Of a DNA stretch of 37,011 nucleotides, positions 15,944 to 22,892 are shown in pieces. This stretch comes from DATJLQ01 sp035509415 (GTDB lineage: Bacteria; Pseudomonadota; Alphaproteobacteria; JACZXZ01). The position numbers and the translations under genes are program-made. Each line of letters begins with the position of its first letter. Position 1 is the first letter of the stretch. The stretch spans positions 1 through 37,011 of the forward strand of contig DATJLQ010000212.1 of the NCBI GenBank assembly GCA_035509415.1, given 5' to 3'. Below the pieces are notes generated by a model. The model did not search any database. It saw nothing but the letters and a program-made list of their open reading frames with translations, and had not been told where the DNA came from.

Positions 15944-15953
15944 AACCGCGTCC

Positions 15954-16655
15954 ATGGCCGAGAAAAGCGCCAAGCCAGACGAGAAGCCCCATTTCCTCGG
16001 CCACCGCCAGAGGTTGAGGGAGCGCTTCCAACTCGCGGGTGCCGATGCGCTGCCCGACTACGAGCTCCTCGAGCTCCTGCTGTTCCAGGGCTTCCCGAGA
16101 GGCGACGTGAAGCCGCTCGCGAAGGCGCTCATCGCGCGCTTCCAATCGCTCGCGGGCGTGCTGGGTGCGGAGCCCAAGGAGCTCGCCGAGGTCAAGGGGG
16201 TGGGCGAAAGCACGATCCATATGCTGAAGCTGGTGCAGGCCGCGGGCGTGCGGCTCGGCCGCGAGGAGGTGATGGCGCGCTCGGTCGTGAGCAACTGGCG
16301 CCAGCTCTTGGCCTATTGCCGCGCGAGCATGGCGCACGAGAAGGTCGAGCAGTTCCGCGTCCTCTTCCTCGACCGCAAGAACGCGATCATCGCCGACGAG
16401 AAGCAGGCGCGCGGCACGGTCGATCACACGCCGGTCTATCCGCGCGAGGTGGTGAAGCGCGCGCTCGAGCTCAACGCGTCGGCGATCATCATGGTGCACA
16501 ACCATCCCTCGGGCGACCCGACGCCGTCGCGCGCCGACATCGAGATGACGCGCGAGGTGCGCGAGGCGGCGGAGAAGCTCGGCATCACGCTCCACGACCA
16601 CGTGGTGATCTCGAAGAGCGGCCACAACAGCTTCAAGTCGATGGGGCTACTTTAG
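15954..16655 (+). CDS. radC: RadC family JAMM/MPN-domain protein
   Basis: The product has 233 residues, full length. An N-terminal helix-hairpin-helix-like part (PKELAEVKGVGESTIHMLKL) is followed by the JAMM metalloprotease-like motif H182-N-H184-PSGDPTPSRA-D195. The map-radC order is frequent in alphaproteobacteria. In vivo function remains unsettled despite the name. Its last 34 codons plus stop (16551-16655) recur downstream twice as copies that are not attached to a gene, so the end of radC appears to be the target of repeated insertion or amplification. The gene itself is intact. Confidence 0.94.
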   Translation: MAEKSAKPDEKPHFLGHRQRLRERFQLAGADALPDYELLELLLFQGFPRGDVKPLAKALIARFQSLAGVLGAEPKELAEVKGVGESTIHMLKLVQAAGVRLGREEVMARSVVSNWRQLLAYCRASMAHEKVEQFRVLFLDRKNAIIADEKQARGTVDHTPVYPREVVKRALELNASAIIMVHNHPSGDPTPSRADIEMTREVREAAEKLGITLHDHVVISKSGHNSFKSMGLL

Positions 16656-16660
16656 GGCGT
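16551..16660 (+). repeat. radC 3'-end direct repeat, copy 0 (in the intact gene)
   Basis: This is the reference copy inside radC. It differs from copy 1 (17931-18040) at about five of 110 positions and from copy 2 (19560-19669) at about seven, without indels, by hand count. Similarity continues weakly upstream, with small indels that break the frame in the other copies. Confidence 0.93.
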
Positions 16661-16712
16661 CTGCGCCAACGAAAGCGCGACACGCATCCGCACCGGGGCG
16701 GCGGCGCGGATG

Positions 16713-16745
16713 GGCACCGGCGCGACCATGGTGGCGCCATATGCC
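16713..16745. other. Near-perfect palindrome 58 bases after radC
   Basis: The core GGCGCGACCATGGTGGCGCC is self-complementary at 18 of 20 positions, and outer arms GGCA and TGCC extend it. Directly to its right base composition drops toward A+T (ACTTTTACGAGCTATATTTC). It may be the radC terminator or a recombination-associated site; no poly-T follows. Confidence 0.5.
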
Positions 16746-16873
16746 ACTTTTACGAGCTATATTTCTCTGTCATGATACCCGAATTGGATGCCGCTGCCGC
16801 CTAATCCCGGCGTCCGGAGACGATTCACAAGCGCAGTGCAATTGAACGCCGCAAGGGCGGGAGATTGGAAACA

Positions 16874-17830
16874 TTGATCCCTAACCCCGCCTCGATAGAG
16901 AGAATCGCGGCAGCATGGAAGCAGCATTGGGCAACCGTGCTTTTTGTCGCCCTCTCCTGCTTAGGCTTCGGCACATTCGTCGGAAGCCAATACGAGGCGT
17001 TGACCAACTCGCGGAACATAAAATTGGCGGCGATCGTGGCGAGTTTAGAGGGCCGAAATACGGAACTTGAAACGCAGTTACGCGCCGTCAAAGATCGAAG
17101 CGATCAGGAAGCGTCGCAGCTTCAGACGAGCGTCGACGAATTGAACGAGCGCTTGCAACTGGCAAAGACGCAACACGAGCAAGATGCCGCCCAAATCGTC
17201 CGACTGACGGCGGTCGAGGCCGAGCGCGACAAGCTGCGTGTCGAGAACGAGGCGCTGAAGCGCGAGGCGCTGGCGTCGACGTCCGACGCCGCCAAGCCGA
17301 TGGACGAGGCGGCAAAGCATTTCGCGCCGGGATGGATCGTCAGGCTCCGTACCGCGGCCCTGAAGGATGGCCAATTCGAATACGATCCGGGGTTCATCGC
17401 GATGTATCGGCAGGATGGGCCGGAATTCAACGAAGCGACTTTTGTCCAAAACGCACGGCTGGCAGGCGCCACCGTGCCCGTGTTCGCTCTCGCGTCGGCC
17501 ATATTCGTCGCCGGCAAGGCAGGGACCTATCAGCTCGGCATCCGGATGGAGCCGTCAGGGTCGATCTGCGGATTCACCATGATGCTCAATGGGACTATCA
17601 TTAAACAAGGTCACACCAACGACAATGGTCCGATCGTCATCTTCGCGGACCCGATCGAGCTCCGCAAAAGGTACAACGACGTACAGATTGCCCTCGGCTG
17701 CTTCAATCATTGGAACGGCAAAGATTACCTGGAGCAGTCTGAGAAGGGCCGCATCATCGTTCTGGTTCAGCACCCCGGCGATCTCTCGGTTGCGCCCGCT
17801 CAGCCCGGCGATTTCGTGTCGCCGCCCTGA
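16874..17830 (+). CDS. Membrane-anchored coiled-coil protein with beta-rich C-terminal domain, paralog 1
   Basis: I do not recognise this family. From the TTG at 16874 it has 318 codons, exactly as many as the paralog at 18503-19459, and the two align residue for residue from this TTG. GGGAG lies about ten bases upstream. A TTG at 16865 is possible but badly spaced. Residues about 15-35 form one membrane segment (TVLFVALSCLGFGTFVG). About 45-125 are a coiled coil rich in E, Q, L and R. From GWIVRLRT on (about 150-318) a beta-strand-rich domain follows, with AGTYQLGIRMEPSGSICGF and NGTIIKQG, reminiscent of PA14-like sandwiches (inference). The C-terminus APAQPGDFVSPP is shared exactly with paralog 2. 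Presumably an N-in anchored extracytoplasmic protein. Confidence 0.75.
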   Translation: MIPNPASIERIAAAWKQHWATVLFVALSCLGFGTFVGSQYEALTNSRNIKLAAIVASLEGRNTELETQLRAVKDRSDQEASQLQTSVDELNERLQLAKTQHEQDAAQIVRLTAVEAERDKLRVENEALKREALASTSDAAKPMDEAAKHFAPGWIVRLRTAALKDGQFEYDPGFIAMYRQDGPEFNEATFVQNARLAGATVPVFALASAIFVAGKAGTYQLGIRMEPSGSICGFTMMLNGTIIKQGHTNDNGPIVIFADPIELRKRYNDVQIALGCFNHWNGKDYLEQSEKGRIIVLVQHPGDLSVAPAQPGDFVSPP

Positions 17831-18040
17831 AACCCGTCGTTGTCATTCCGTACGTGCTTGCAAGGCGCAACGGAGGTTTCACGCCAGCGACAACTGATCC
17901 GGAATCCGGGGCGAGATATTCGAATGAACGCGCGAGGTGCGCGAGGCGGCGGAGAAGTTCGGCATCACGCTCCACGACCACGTGGGGATCTCGAAAAGCG
18001 GCCACAACAGCTTCAAATCGATGGGGCTGCTTTAGGGCGT
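17792..18040 (+). repeat. Long direct repeat, copy 1: gene end, spacer and radC tail
   Basis: This 249-base block matches 19421-19669 with about 16 mismatches and no indel (hand count). It comprises the last 13 codons of paralog 1, about 100 non-coding bases, and the radC-tail copy (17931-18040). In radC frame the tail copy reads TREVREAAEKFGITLHDHVGISKSGHNSFKSMGLL-stop with two changes from radC, but it has no in-frame start and an extra base at its upstream edge. Confidence 0.93.
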
Positions 18041-18502
18041 CGCGGGCAACGCAGATTCGCCCACTCAGCGATCAATTACCTAATATCGTCCTGTTGCGCA
18101 TATTACTCAATATGTAACGACAAACAACCCGCGCCCATTCAGCAGCCGGCTCGTTATGGTAATCATAACTCCAAAAGAATAAGCAATCCATAGGGCGAAC
18201 TTTTCTTCGTGCGCCAAATCACGAACGCGTTGGAACTGTCATGAGTTCCACACTCGCCACAAGGGCTCAAGGGCGCTACTTTCGCGGCGCCACTCTTGCG
18301 GTTTTACTCTCTGACGGTGTATAGTGTATAGATACTGGTGTCGCGACGTTCGTTCGGCTGGATCAGTCCGAAGTGGCTTTGCGGAATCGGCGATCATGTG
18401 CACGTCCGTGCAACCAGGATTTCAGATCGAACCAGCGATGTTTAATCAGAATAGCCAGGACCAGCAGCTCGCTCGCCAATACTTAGCCATCGGGCGGTCG
18501 AG
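18041..18502 (+). promoter_or_regulatory. A+T-rich leader of paralog 2 with promoter-like elements
   Basis: No convincing gene is seen in this stretch. TTGCGG (18296-18301) and TATAGT (18320-18325), 18 bases apart, form a sigma70-like promoter, which would leave a leader of about 170 bases before the TTG start. A small frame (ATG at 18396 or 18438) ends at 18512, ten bases inside paralog 2, and could couple translation to it. Neither ATG has a good ribosome binding site. Confidence 0.4.
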
Positions 18503-19459
18503 TTGCTGTTAAGCCCGGCAACTCAAGAGAAAATAGTTGCCGCCGCCAAGGCTCATCCGTACGCCATCGCGACGGTGGCATTTTTTTGCCTCGGTGTCGG
18601 TTTTACCGTCGGCGTCAATTTCGACAAATTTACGGACGAAAGAAGCAAGACACAGGCGGCGACGATTGCGGACTTGGAGACGCGGAATACGGAATTGAAG
18701 GGTCAAGTTGAGTCCTGGCAGAGGCAGAGCCAGGTCGAGAGTGCTCAACGAACGGCGACAGTCGACCAATTGAGTGAAAAATTACAACAGCTAAATGATC
18801 AGCACTTGAAGGATGTCTCCGAGATATCTCGACTAAATGCTGTTAACGTCGAACGCGATAAGCTACGCGCCGAGGGTGAGAAATTAGCAGAACAGCCCAA
18901 CACCCCGCCAAAAACCAATGTAAAATCGACCCAAGAGGATGCGCAGCGGCTTACTCCCGGGTGGATCGTGAGGCTTCGGACAGGGTCCATAAAGGACGGG
19001 CATTTTGAATTCGATCCAGGCTTTGTCGCCGCGTACAGGGAGGAAGGGCCCTTATTTAGCGAGTCGACGTTCTTGCGAGAGGCCCGCCTGGAAGGTGCCA
19101 CTGATCCAGTCTTCGGATTGGCGTCCGCGAAATTCAATGCTGCTAGTGACGGCGCGTATCAGTTCGGTATCCGGATTGAACCAGCCGGCGCAATATGCGG
19201 GTTTTCGCTAACGGTGAATGGGAAAGAGATAGCTCGCCGCCGAGCAAACGGTCATGGGCCGACGATAGTGATTAGTCCGCCCATTCCATTACAAAAAGGC
19301 TATAACGACATTGTTCTAGATGTGGGATGCTACAATGGTCTGCTCGGAAGAGATGCGATAGTGCGTTCCGACAAAGGTGCGCTCGTCGTACTTATCCAGC
19401 GCCCAGGCGACTTGGCTGCAGCGCCCGCTCAGCCCGGCGATTTCGTGTCGCCGCCCTGA
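18503..19459 (+). CDS. Membrane-anchored coiled-coil protein with beta-rich C-terminal domain, paralog 2
   Basis: The product has 318 residues from a TTG start that aligns with the TTG of paralog 1. The architecture is the same: one membrane segment (IATVAFFCLGVGFTVGV, about 21-37), a coiled coil (about 45-125, with LETRNTELKGQVESWQRQ) and a C-terminal beta-rich domain beginning at PGWIVRLRTGSIKDGHFEFDPGF and including DGAYQFGIRIEPAGAICGFSL and GYNDIVLDVGCY. About half of the C-terminal domain residues match paralog 1 by eye, and there is no net indel across the gene. It is more A+T-rich than paralog 1. The two cysteines in ICGF and VGCY positions are kept in both proteins. Function unknown. 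Confidence 0.75.
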   Translation: MLLSPATQEKIVAAAKAHPYAIATVAFFCLGVGFTVGVNFDKFTDERSKTQAATIADLETRNTELKGQVESWQRQSQVESAQRTATVDQLSEKLQQLNDQHLKDVSEISRLNAVNVERDKLRAEGEKLAEQPNTPPKTNVKSTQEDAQRLTPGWIVRLRTGSIKDGHFEFDPGFVAAYREEGPLFSESTFLREARLEGATDPVFGLASAKFNAASDGAYQFGIRIEPAGAICGFSLTVNGKEIARRRANGHGPTIVISPPIPLQKGYNDIVLDVGCYNGLLGRDAIVRSDKGALVVLIQRPGDLAAAPAQPGDFVSPP

Positions 19460-19669
19460 GACCCGTTGCTGTCATTCCGTACGTGCTTGCAAGGCGCAAC
19501 GGAAGTTTCACGCCAGCGACAACTGATCCGAAATCGGGGGCGAGATATTCGAATGAACGCGCGAATTGCGCGCGGCGGCCGAGAAGCTCGGCATCACGCT
19601 CCACGACCACGCGGTGATCTCGAAGAGCGGCCACAACAGCTTCAAGTCGATGGGGCTGCTTTAGGGCGG
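19421..19669 (+). repeat. Long direct repeat, copy 2: gene end, spacer and radC tail
   Basis: Counterpart of 17792-18040 at a constant offset of 1629 bases. The radC-tail part (19560-19669) reads TRELRAAAEKLGITLHDHAVISKSGHNSFKSMGLL-stop in radC frame, three changes from radC. Its TAG is overlapped on the other strand by the stop codon of the convergent 141-residue protein gene, which suggests that this copy may be the ancestral chromosomal end of radC (inference). Confidence 0.93.
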
Positions 19670-20086
19670 CGCGGGCGATGCCGACGGCGCGGGCGCGGGA
19701 GACGTCGCCGATGGCGGCTTCCGCGCCGCGCGCACGGTCGCGTCGAGTTCGTTGCGGTACGCCTCCACGGCCGCGCGATAGTCGCGGATTTCGTGGGCGA
19801 GCTCGCCGCCCATGGGCGCGCAGGCGCCGGCCGGCCCGCGATCGGCATTGAAGGTCGCGCTGCAGTTCTGGCGCTGCATGTCGATGCGCAATTGGAGCGC
19901 GTCGTGCCGGTTGAGGAGCGCCGACCGCTCGACCGAGAGATGGGTGATCGCCTGCATCGGGAGGTCGGTCGGCACAGCCGGCGGCTCGGCGAGTTGCGCG
20001 AGCGCCGGACGGGATGCCGCGCCGACGCTCGCGAGCGCCAAGAGCGTCGCGAAGGCGAGTGGGCGGAAGCGGGTCTCGATCCCCAT
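19661..20086 (-). CDS. Small exported hypothetical protein, Ala/Pro-rich tail
   Basis: The product has 141 residues from the ATG at 20086, with GAGGAG three bases upstream. The frame extends further upstream but without support. Residues about 1-31 are a signal peptide (LAFATLLALASVGAASRPALAQ). The mature part is helical and charged (HLSVERSALLNRHDALQLRIDMQRQ, then ELAHEIRDYRAAVEAYRNEL), with two cysteines that could form a disulfide, and ends in SPAPAPSASPAPP. I do not recognise a family. Its TAA overlaps the TAG of the radC-tail copy 2 on the opposite strand. Confidence 0.75.
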   Translation of the reverse strand: MGIETRFRPLAFATLLALASVGAASRPALAQLAEPPAVPTDLPMQAITHLSVERSALLNRHDALQLRIDMQRQNCSATFNADRGPAGACAPMGGELAHEIRDYRAAVEAYRNELDATVRAARKPPSATSPAPAPSASPAPP

Positions 20087-20118
20087 GGGCTCCTCGCGCG
20101 AGCGTCGAGCGCCGTGCG

Positions 20119-20805
20119 TCAGGCCAGATCGTCCGATCTCAGCAAATAGGCAAGGTCGTAGACCGCGGATTGCTCCGCAGCGATCTTGACCGCGGCACCC
20201 AATTGGCGCCGCACGTCGGGCAAGGCCGCCGCCACCTCGCGCGCGCCGACCCCTTCGACCATCGCCAGGGCATCGAACACCGCCTCGCCGGTCGCCGCGC
20301 GCAGCTCGCTCTCGCGCGTCTTGACCCGCGTCACGTCGGGTGCCGCGATGCCGAAATGGGCGCCGGTGATTCCGTCGATGGCCGCGATGCGATGGGCGAG
20401 CGCCTCGGACGCGGCCTCGAATTCGGCGCGCCCACCCTGCGCGATGTCGAGCCGGATTGTGGCCAACGCCCCGCCGGTGCCGCGCCCGACGCTTGCGGAG
20501 AGCACGCAGGCCGAGCGCACGAAGTTCCGGAAATGGGGCTGGGTGCGCAGCGACCACTCGGTCGGATTGTTGAGGCGCGCGCGATAGCCCTCGGAGCCGA
20601 AGACTTCCAGCGTCGCGGCCTCGTAGAGCGTGAACCAGCGCTCGCGCTCGAGGCTCCAATTGACGTAGCGGCGGCCGGCGAGGAATCCCGGCACGCCGAC
20701 GCGCTCCGGCATGTGCTGGCGCGTGTGCCAGACGCCGTACTCGGCCTCGCCGGCGCTTGCGATGTCGTGCCAGATCGCGAGGAACGCCCTGCCCCGAAGC
20801 GCCAT
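20119..20805 (-). CDS. Conserved hypothetical protein, possible dimeric alpha-beta barrel (EthD-like)
   Basis: The product has 228 residues. The start is supported by GGGAGA five to six bases before the ATG. The N-terminal half FLAIWHDIASAGEAEYGVWHTRQHMPERVGVPGFLAGRRYV resembles the W-H-x(n)-H-PER-x-PGF-GRRY pattern of EthD-like dimeric ferredoxin-fold proteins. The second half (ATIRLDIAQGGRAEFEAASEALAHRI...GITGAHFGI) may be a repeat of the same fold. No signal peptide. Possibly a small cytoplasmic enzyme of aromatic or polyketide-like metabolism, but this is only a structural guess. It is followed after 32 bases by the exported small protein gene. Confidence 0.7.
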   Translation of the reverse strand: MALRGRAFLAIWHDIASAGEAEYGVWHTRQHMPERVGVPGFLAGRRYVNWSLERERWFTLYEAATLEVFGSEGYRARLNNPTEWSLRTQPHFRNFVRSACVLSASVGRGTGGALATIRLDIAQGGRAEFEAASEALAHRIAAIDGITGAHFGIAAPDVTRVKTRESELRAATGEAVFDALAMVEGVGAREVAAALPDVRRQLGAAVKIAAEQSAVYDLAYLLRSDDLA

Positions 20806-20988
20806 GTGCTTCTCCCTGCGGCCCCGGCTCCAAACGCCGGCATGCGTTCCAGTAGACGACGCGAAACGTCCGCGTCAAGCGCTCTCCCCGCGGGGTCGTG
20901 ACGCAGTTTGAAACTCCGGCCATGGTCCAAGTTCGCGTCATCACCGGGCCCCCTGGACCGGCCCGAGGTCAAGCTTCACGTCCCGGTG

Positions 20989-21043
20989 ATCCACGTCTTT
21001 CCAGCGCTAAGGCGTGGATGGCCGGACCAAGTCCGGCCATGAC
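20989..21043. repeat. Palindromic intergenic repeat (GTCATGGCCGG type), copy B
   Basis: Read on the minus strand it opens GTCATGGCCGGACTTGGTCCGGCCATCCACGCC, closely matching copy A at 14084-14185, and ends CGTGGAT. The remainder of the 470-base gap 20806-21275 shows no gene. Confidence 0.7.
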
Positions 21044-21275
21044 CCATGCCAGGATTTCAAACTGAGGCGCTACTCCCCGCAGCGGCGCAAGTCCCGGGCG
21101 CGGCGCGAATTTCCGCTGGAACGGGCCAAGGTTTTGGCGCACCATTATGCGCAACGGCCCGGCGCGGCACGGGAAGGTGCCGCGTCGCGGCGACCGGCCT
21201 CGTAACGGCCGGAACGGGTTCGAACGGCCCGACGCGATGGGAAACGCGCGGGCGAACTCGGGGATGGGGGGATCC

Positions 21276-22460
21276 ATGGTCGAACAAGCCACGCTCGGCG
21301 ACGGCGGGAAGAGCCAGACGGTCGGCCGCTCGACGCGCTATCTTCTGGGCCGCTTCGCGCGCCAATTCGAGACGGCACCCGTCTCGTTCGATGTGCGCCT
21401 GCCCGACGGCTCGCTGCAGAAATTCGGCCCCGACGCGGCGCGCTTCCACCTGACGCTCAAGAACAAGAGCGGGATGCGCGCGATCGCGAGCCTCGACGAG
21501 GGCCGCATCGGCGACGCCTATCTCGCGGGCGACATCGACCTCGAGGGCGACATGCTCGCCCCCTTCATGTTGCGCGGCGCGATGTCGGACACGCACCCGA
21601 TCACGACCGTCTGGCGCTTCCTCCAGCCGCTGCTGTTCGGCCAGGTGCACACGAACAAGCAGGCAATCGCCGCGCATTACGACATCGACCCCGAATTCTT
21701 CCTGAGCTTCCTCGACCCCAAGGTGCCGATGTACACCCAAGGGGTCTACGCCCACGACGACGAGGGGCTCGACGCCGCGTCCTTGTGCAAGTTCGACTAT
21801 TGCTTCGAGAAGCTGGGCCTGAAGGCGGGCGACCGCATCCTCGAGATCGGCCCGGGCTGGGGGGCGTGGTTCGAATACGCGGCGCGCCGCGGCGTCAAAT
21901 GCACCGGCATCTCGATCTCGCAAGTCTCGATCGACTATCTCAACGGCAAGGCGAAGAAGCTCGGCCTCGACTGGGAGCTGATCTTCTCCGATCTTCTGGC
22001 CTATCAGTCGGACCAGCCCTACGACGCGATCGTGATCATGGGCGTGATCGAGCATCTGCCGCAATACGACAAGGTGCTCGCGAAATTCTGGTCGTTGCTC
22101 AAGCCGGGGGGTGCCATCTTCCTCGACGGCAGCGCCTGCACCAAGAAGTTCGAGCTCTCGTCCTTCATGGTGAAGTACATCTACGGCGGCAACCATTCGT
22201 TCCTGGTGCTGCACGATTTCCTGGGCGAGCTCGCCAAGACGAAATTCGAGGTCGAGGAAATCTGGAACGACCGCCACAGCTACTTCCTCACCTTCCGCCA
22301 ATGGGCGCGCAATTTCGACCGGAACCGCGAGGCCGTGGTGAAGCGCTTCGGCGAATTCAATTTCCGCCGCTTCCGCCTCTATCTTTGGGGTGCCACCTAC
22401 GAGTTCCTCACGGGCAGCCTGAGCTGCTACCGCATGATCGTGCGGAAGCCCGCGGCCTGA
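21276..22460 (+). CDS. Cyclopropane-fatty-acyl-phospholipid synthase family methyltransferase
   Basis: The product has 394 residues; an in-frame ATG 12 bases upstream is an alternative start. The N-terminal CFA domain (VSFDVRLPDGSLQKFG, then EGRIGDAYLAGDIDLEGDM) is followed by AAHYDIDPEFFLSFLDPKVPMYTQGVY, the substrate-pocket region, and by the SAM-binding ILEIGPGWGAW at about residues 187-197. These enzymes transfer the methylene of S-adenosylmethionine to unsaturated acyl chains in membrane phospholipids. Here MYTQGVY replaces the more usual MxYSxAYF, so the exact reaction may differ. It stands alone and converges with cyoD. Confidence 0.9.
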   Translation: MVEQATLGDGGKSQTVGRSTRYLLGRFARQFETAPVSFDVRLPDGSLQKFGPDAARFHLTLKNKSGMRAIASLDEGRIGDAYLAGDIDLEGDMLAPFMLRGAMSDTHPITTVWRFLQPLLFGQVHTNKQAIAAHYDIDPEFFLSFLDPKVPMYTQGVYAHDDEGLDAASLCKFDYCFEKLGLKAGDRILEIGPGWGAWFEYAARRGVKCTGISISQVSIDYLNGKAKKLGLDWELIFSDLLAYQSDQPYDAIVIMGVIEHLPQYDKVLAKFWSLLKPGGAIFLDGSACTKKFELSSFMVKYIYGGNHSFLVLHDFLGELAKTKFEVEEIWNDRHSYFLTFRQWARNFDRNREAVVKRFGEFNFRRFRLYLWGATYEFLTGSLSCYRMIVRKPAA

Positions 22461-22486
22461 AGGGCGCGCGGGTCCGCCCGGACACC

Positions 22487-22504
22487 GGCCGCAGAAACGC
22501 GGCC
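22487..22504. terminator. Possible bidirectional terminator hairpin
   Basis: GGCCGC-AGAAAC-GCGGCC is a perfect 6-bp stem with a 6-base loop in the convergent gap between the CFA-synthase gene and cyoD. GCAAAA follows on the plus strand. The stem is the same as at 2394-2411, also in a convergent gap. Confidence 0.4.
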
Positions 22505-22532
22505 GCAAAAGGCGCGAGCCGTCCCGAACGCG

Positions 22533-22892
22533 TCAGGCGTAGTAATGGATCGCCATGATGGAGCCGTCCATCAGGCGCGCGTGCAGGCTGTTCATGATCC
22601 AGACCGAGCCGCCCACCACGATCAGGATGATCACCGCGGTGAACAGGATCGCCATCACGTTCCAGCGCTCGGCCGACGAGCTGTCGAGGTGCAGGAAATA
22701 ATGGAGATGGACGAAGATCTGCAGCACCGCCGCGGCGAAGATCGCGAGCAGCAGGAGCGAGCTCGAGAGCGCGCCGGTCATGACCAGCGCGAACGGGACC
22801 GCGGTCAGGAGAATCGCGAGCCCGAACCCGGTGAGGTAGCCCCGGAGGCTCGCGCGCGCGGCCCCCGCATGATCGACCGCCGAATGGCTCAT
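22533..22892 (-). CDS. cyoD: Cytochrome o ubiquinol oxidase subunit IV
   Basis: The product has 119 residues from the ATG at 22892, which overlaps the cyoC stop (ATGA). Three membrane segments are clear: GYLTGFGLAILLTAVPFALV, SSSLLLLAIFAAAVLQIFVHLHYFLHL and NVMAILFTAVIILIVVGGSVWIM. The motif VLQIFVHLHYFLHLD is typical of CyoD, the small subunit that assists assembly of the CuB-heme site in subunit I. It is the last gene of the minus-strand cyo operon. No cyoE (heme O synthase) follows within the window. Confidence 0.95.
   Translation of the reverse strand: MSHSAVDHAGAARASLRGYLTGFGLAILLTAVPFALVMTGALSSSLLLLAIFAAAVLQIFVHLHYFLHLDSSSAERWNVMAILFTAVIILIVVGGSVWIMNSLHARLMDGSIMAIHYYA

Larger units (their letters stand above)
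16656..18035 (+). mobile_element. Unit 1 bounded by radC-tail direct repeats (putative cassette)
   Basis: The 1380 bases between the ends of tail copies 0 and 1 contain a palindrome, one gene (16874-17830) and the copy 1 tail. Duplication of a gene's 3' end at the two sides of an insert is the usual footprint of site-specific integration into that end, but no recombinase is encoded here. Amplification by another route is equally possible. Confidence 0.4.
18036..19664 (+). mobile_element. Unit 2 bounded by radC-tail direct repeats (putative cassette)
   Basis: The 1629 bases between the ends of tail copies 1 and 2 hold an A+T-rich, 467-base leader region, one gene (18503-19459) and the copy 2 tail. 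Base composition is visibly lower in G+C than the flanking chromosome, suggesting foreign origin. No integrase or transposase is present in the unit. Confidence 0.4.

Noticed and set aside
16316..16804. A plus-strand frame extending past radC as a possible extra gene.
   Set aside because: It is a shifted frame over radC that merely continues to 16804; its last part MIPELDAAAA has no support.
17931..18035. The radC-tail copy as a functional small gene or pseudogene of a second radC.
   Set aside because: Only the last ~35 codons are present, with no start and no upstream radC homology beyond about 20 degenerate bases, so it is better described as a repeat than as a radC pseudogene.
21226..21242. 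CGGGTTCGAACGGCC resembling a tRNA T-arm.
   Set aside because: No acceptor, D-arm or anticodon arm can be drawn around it.
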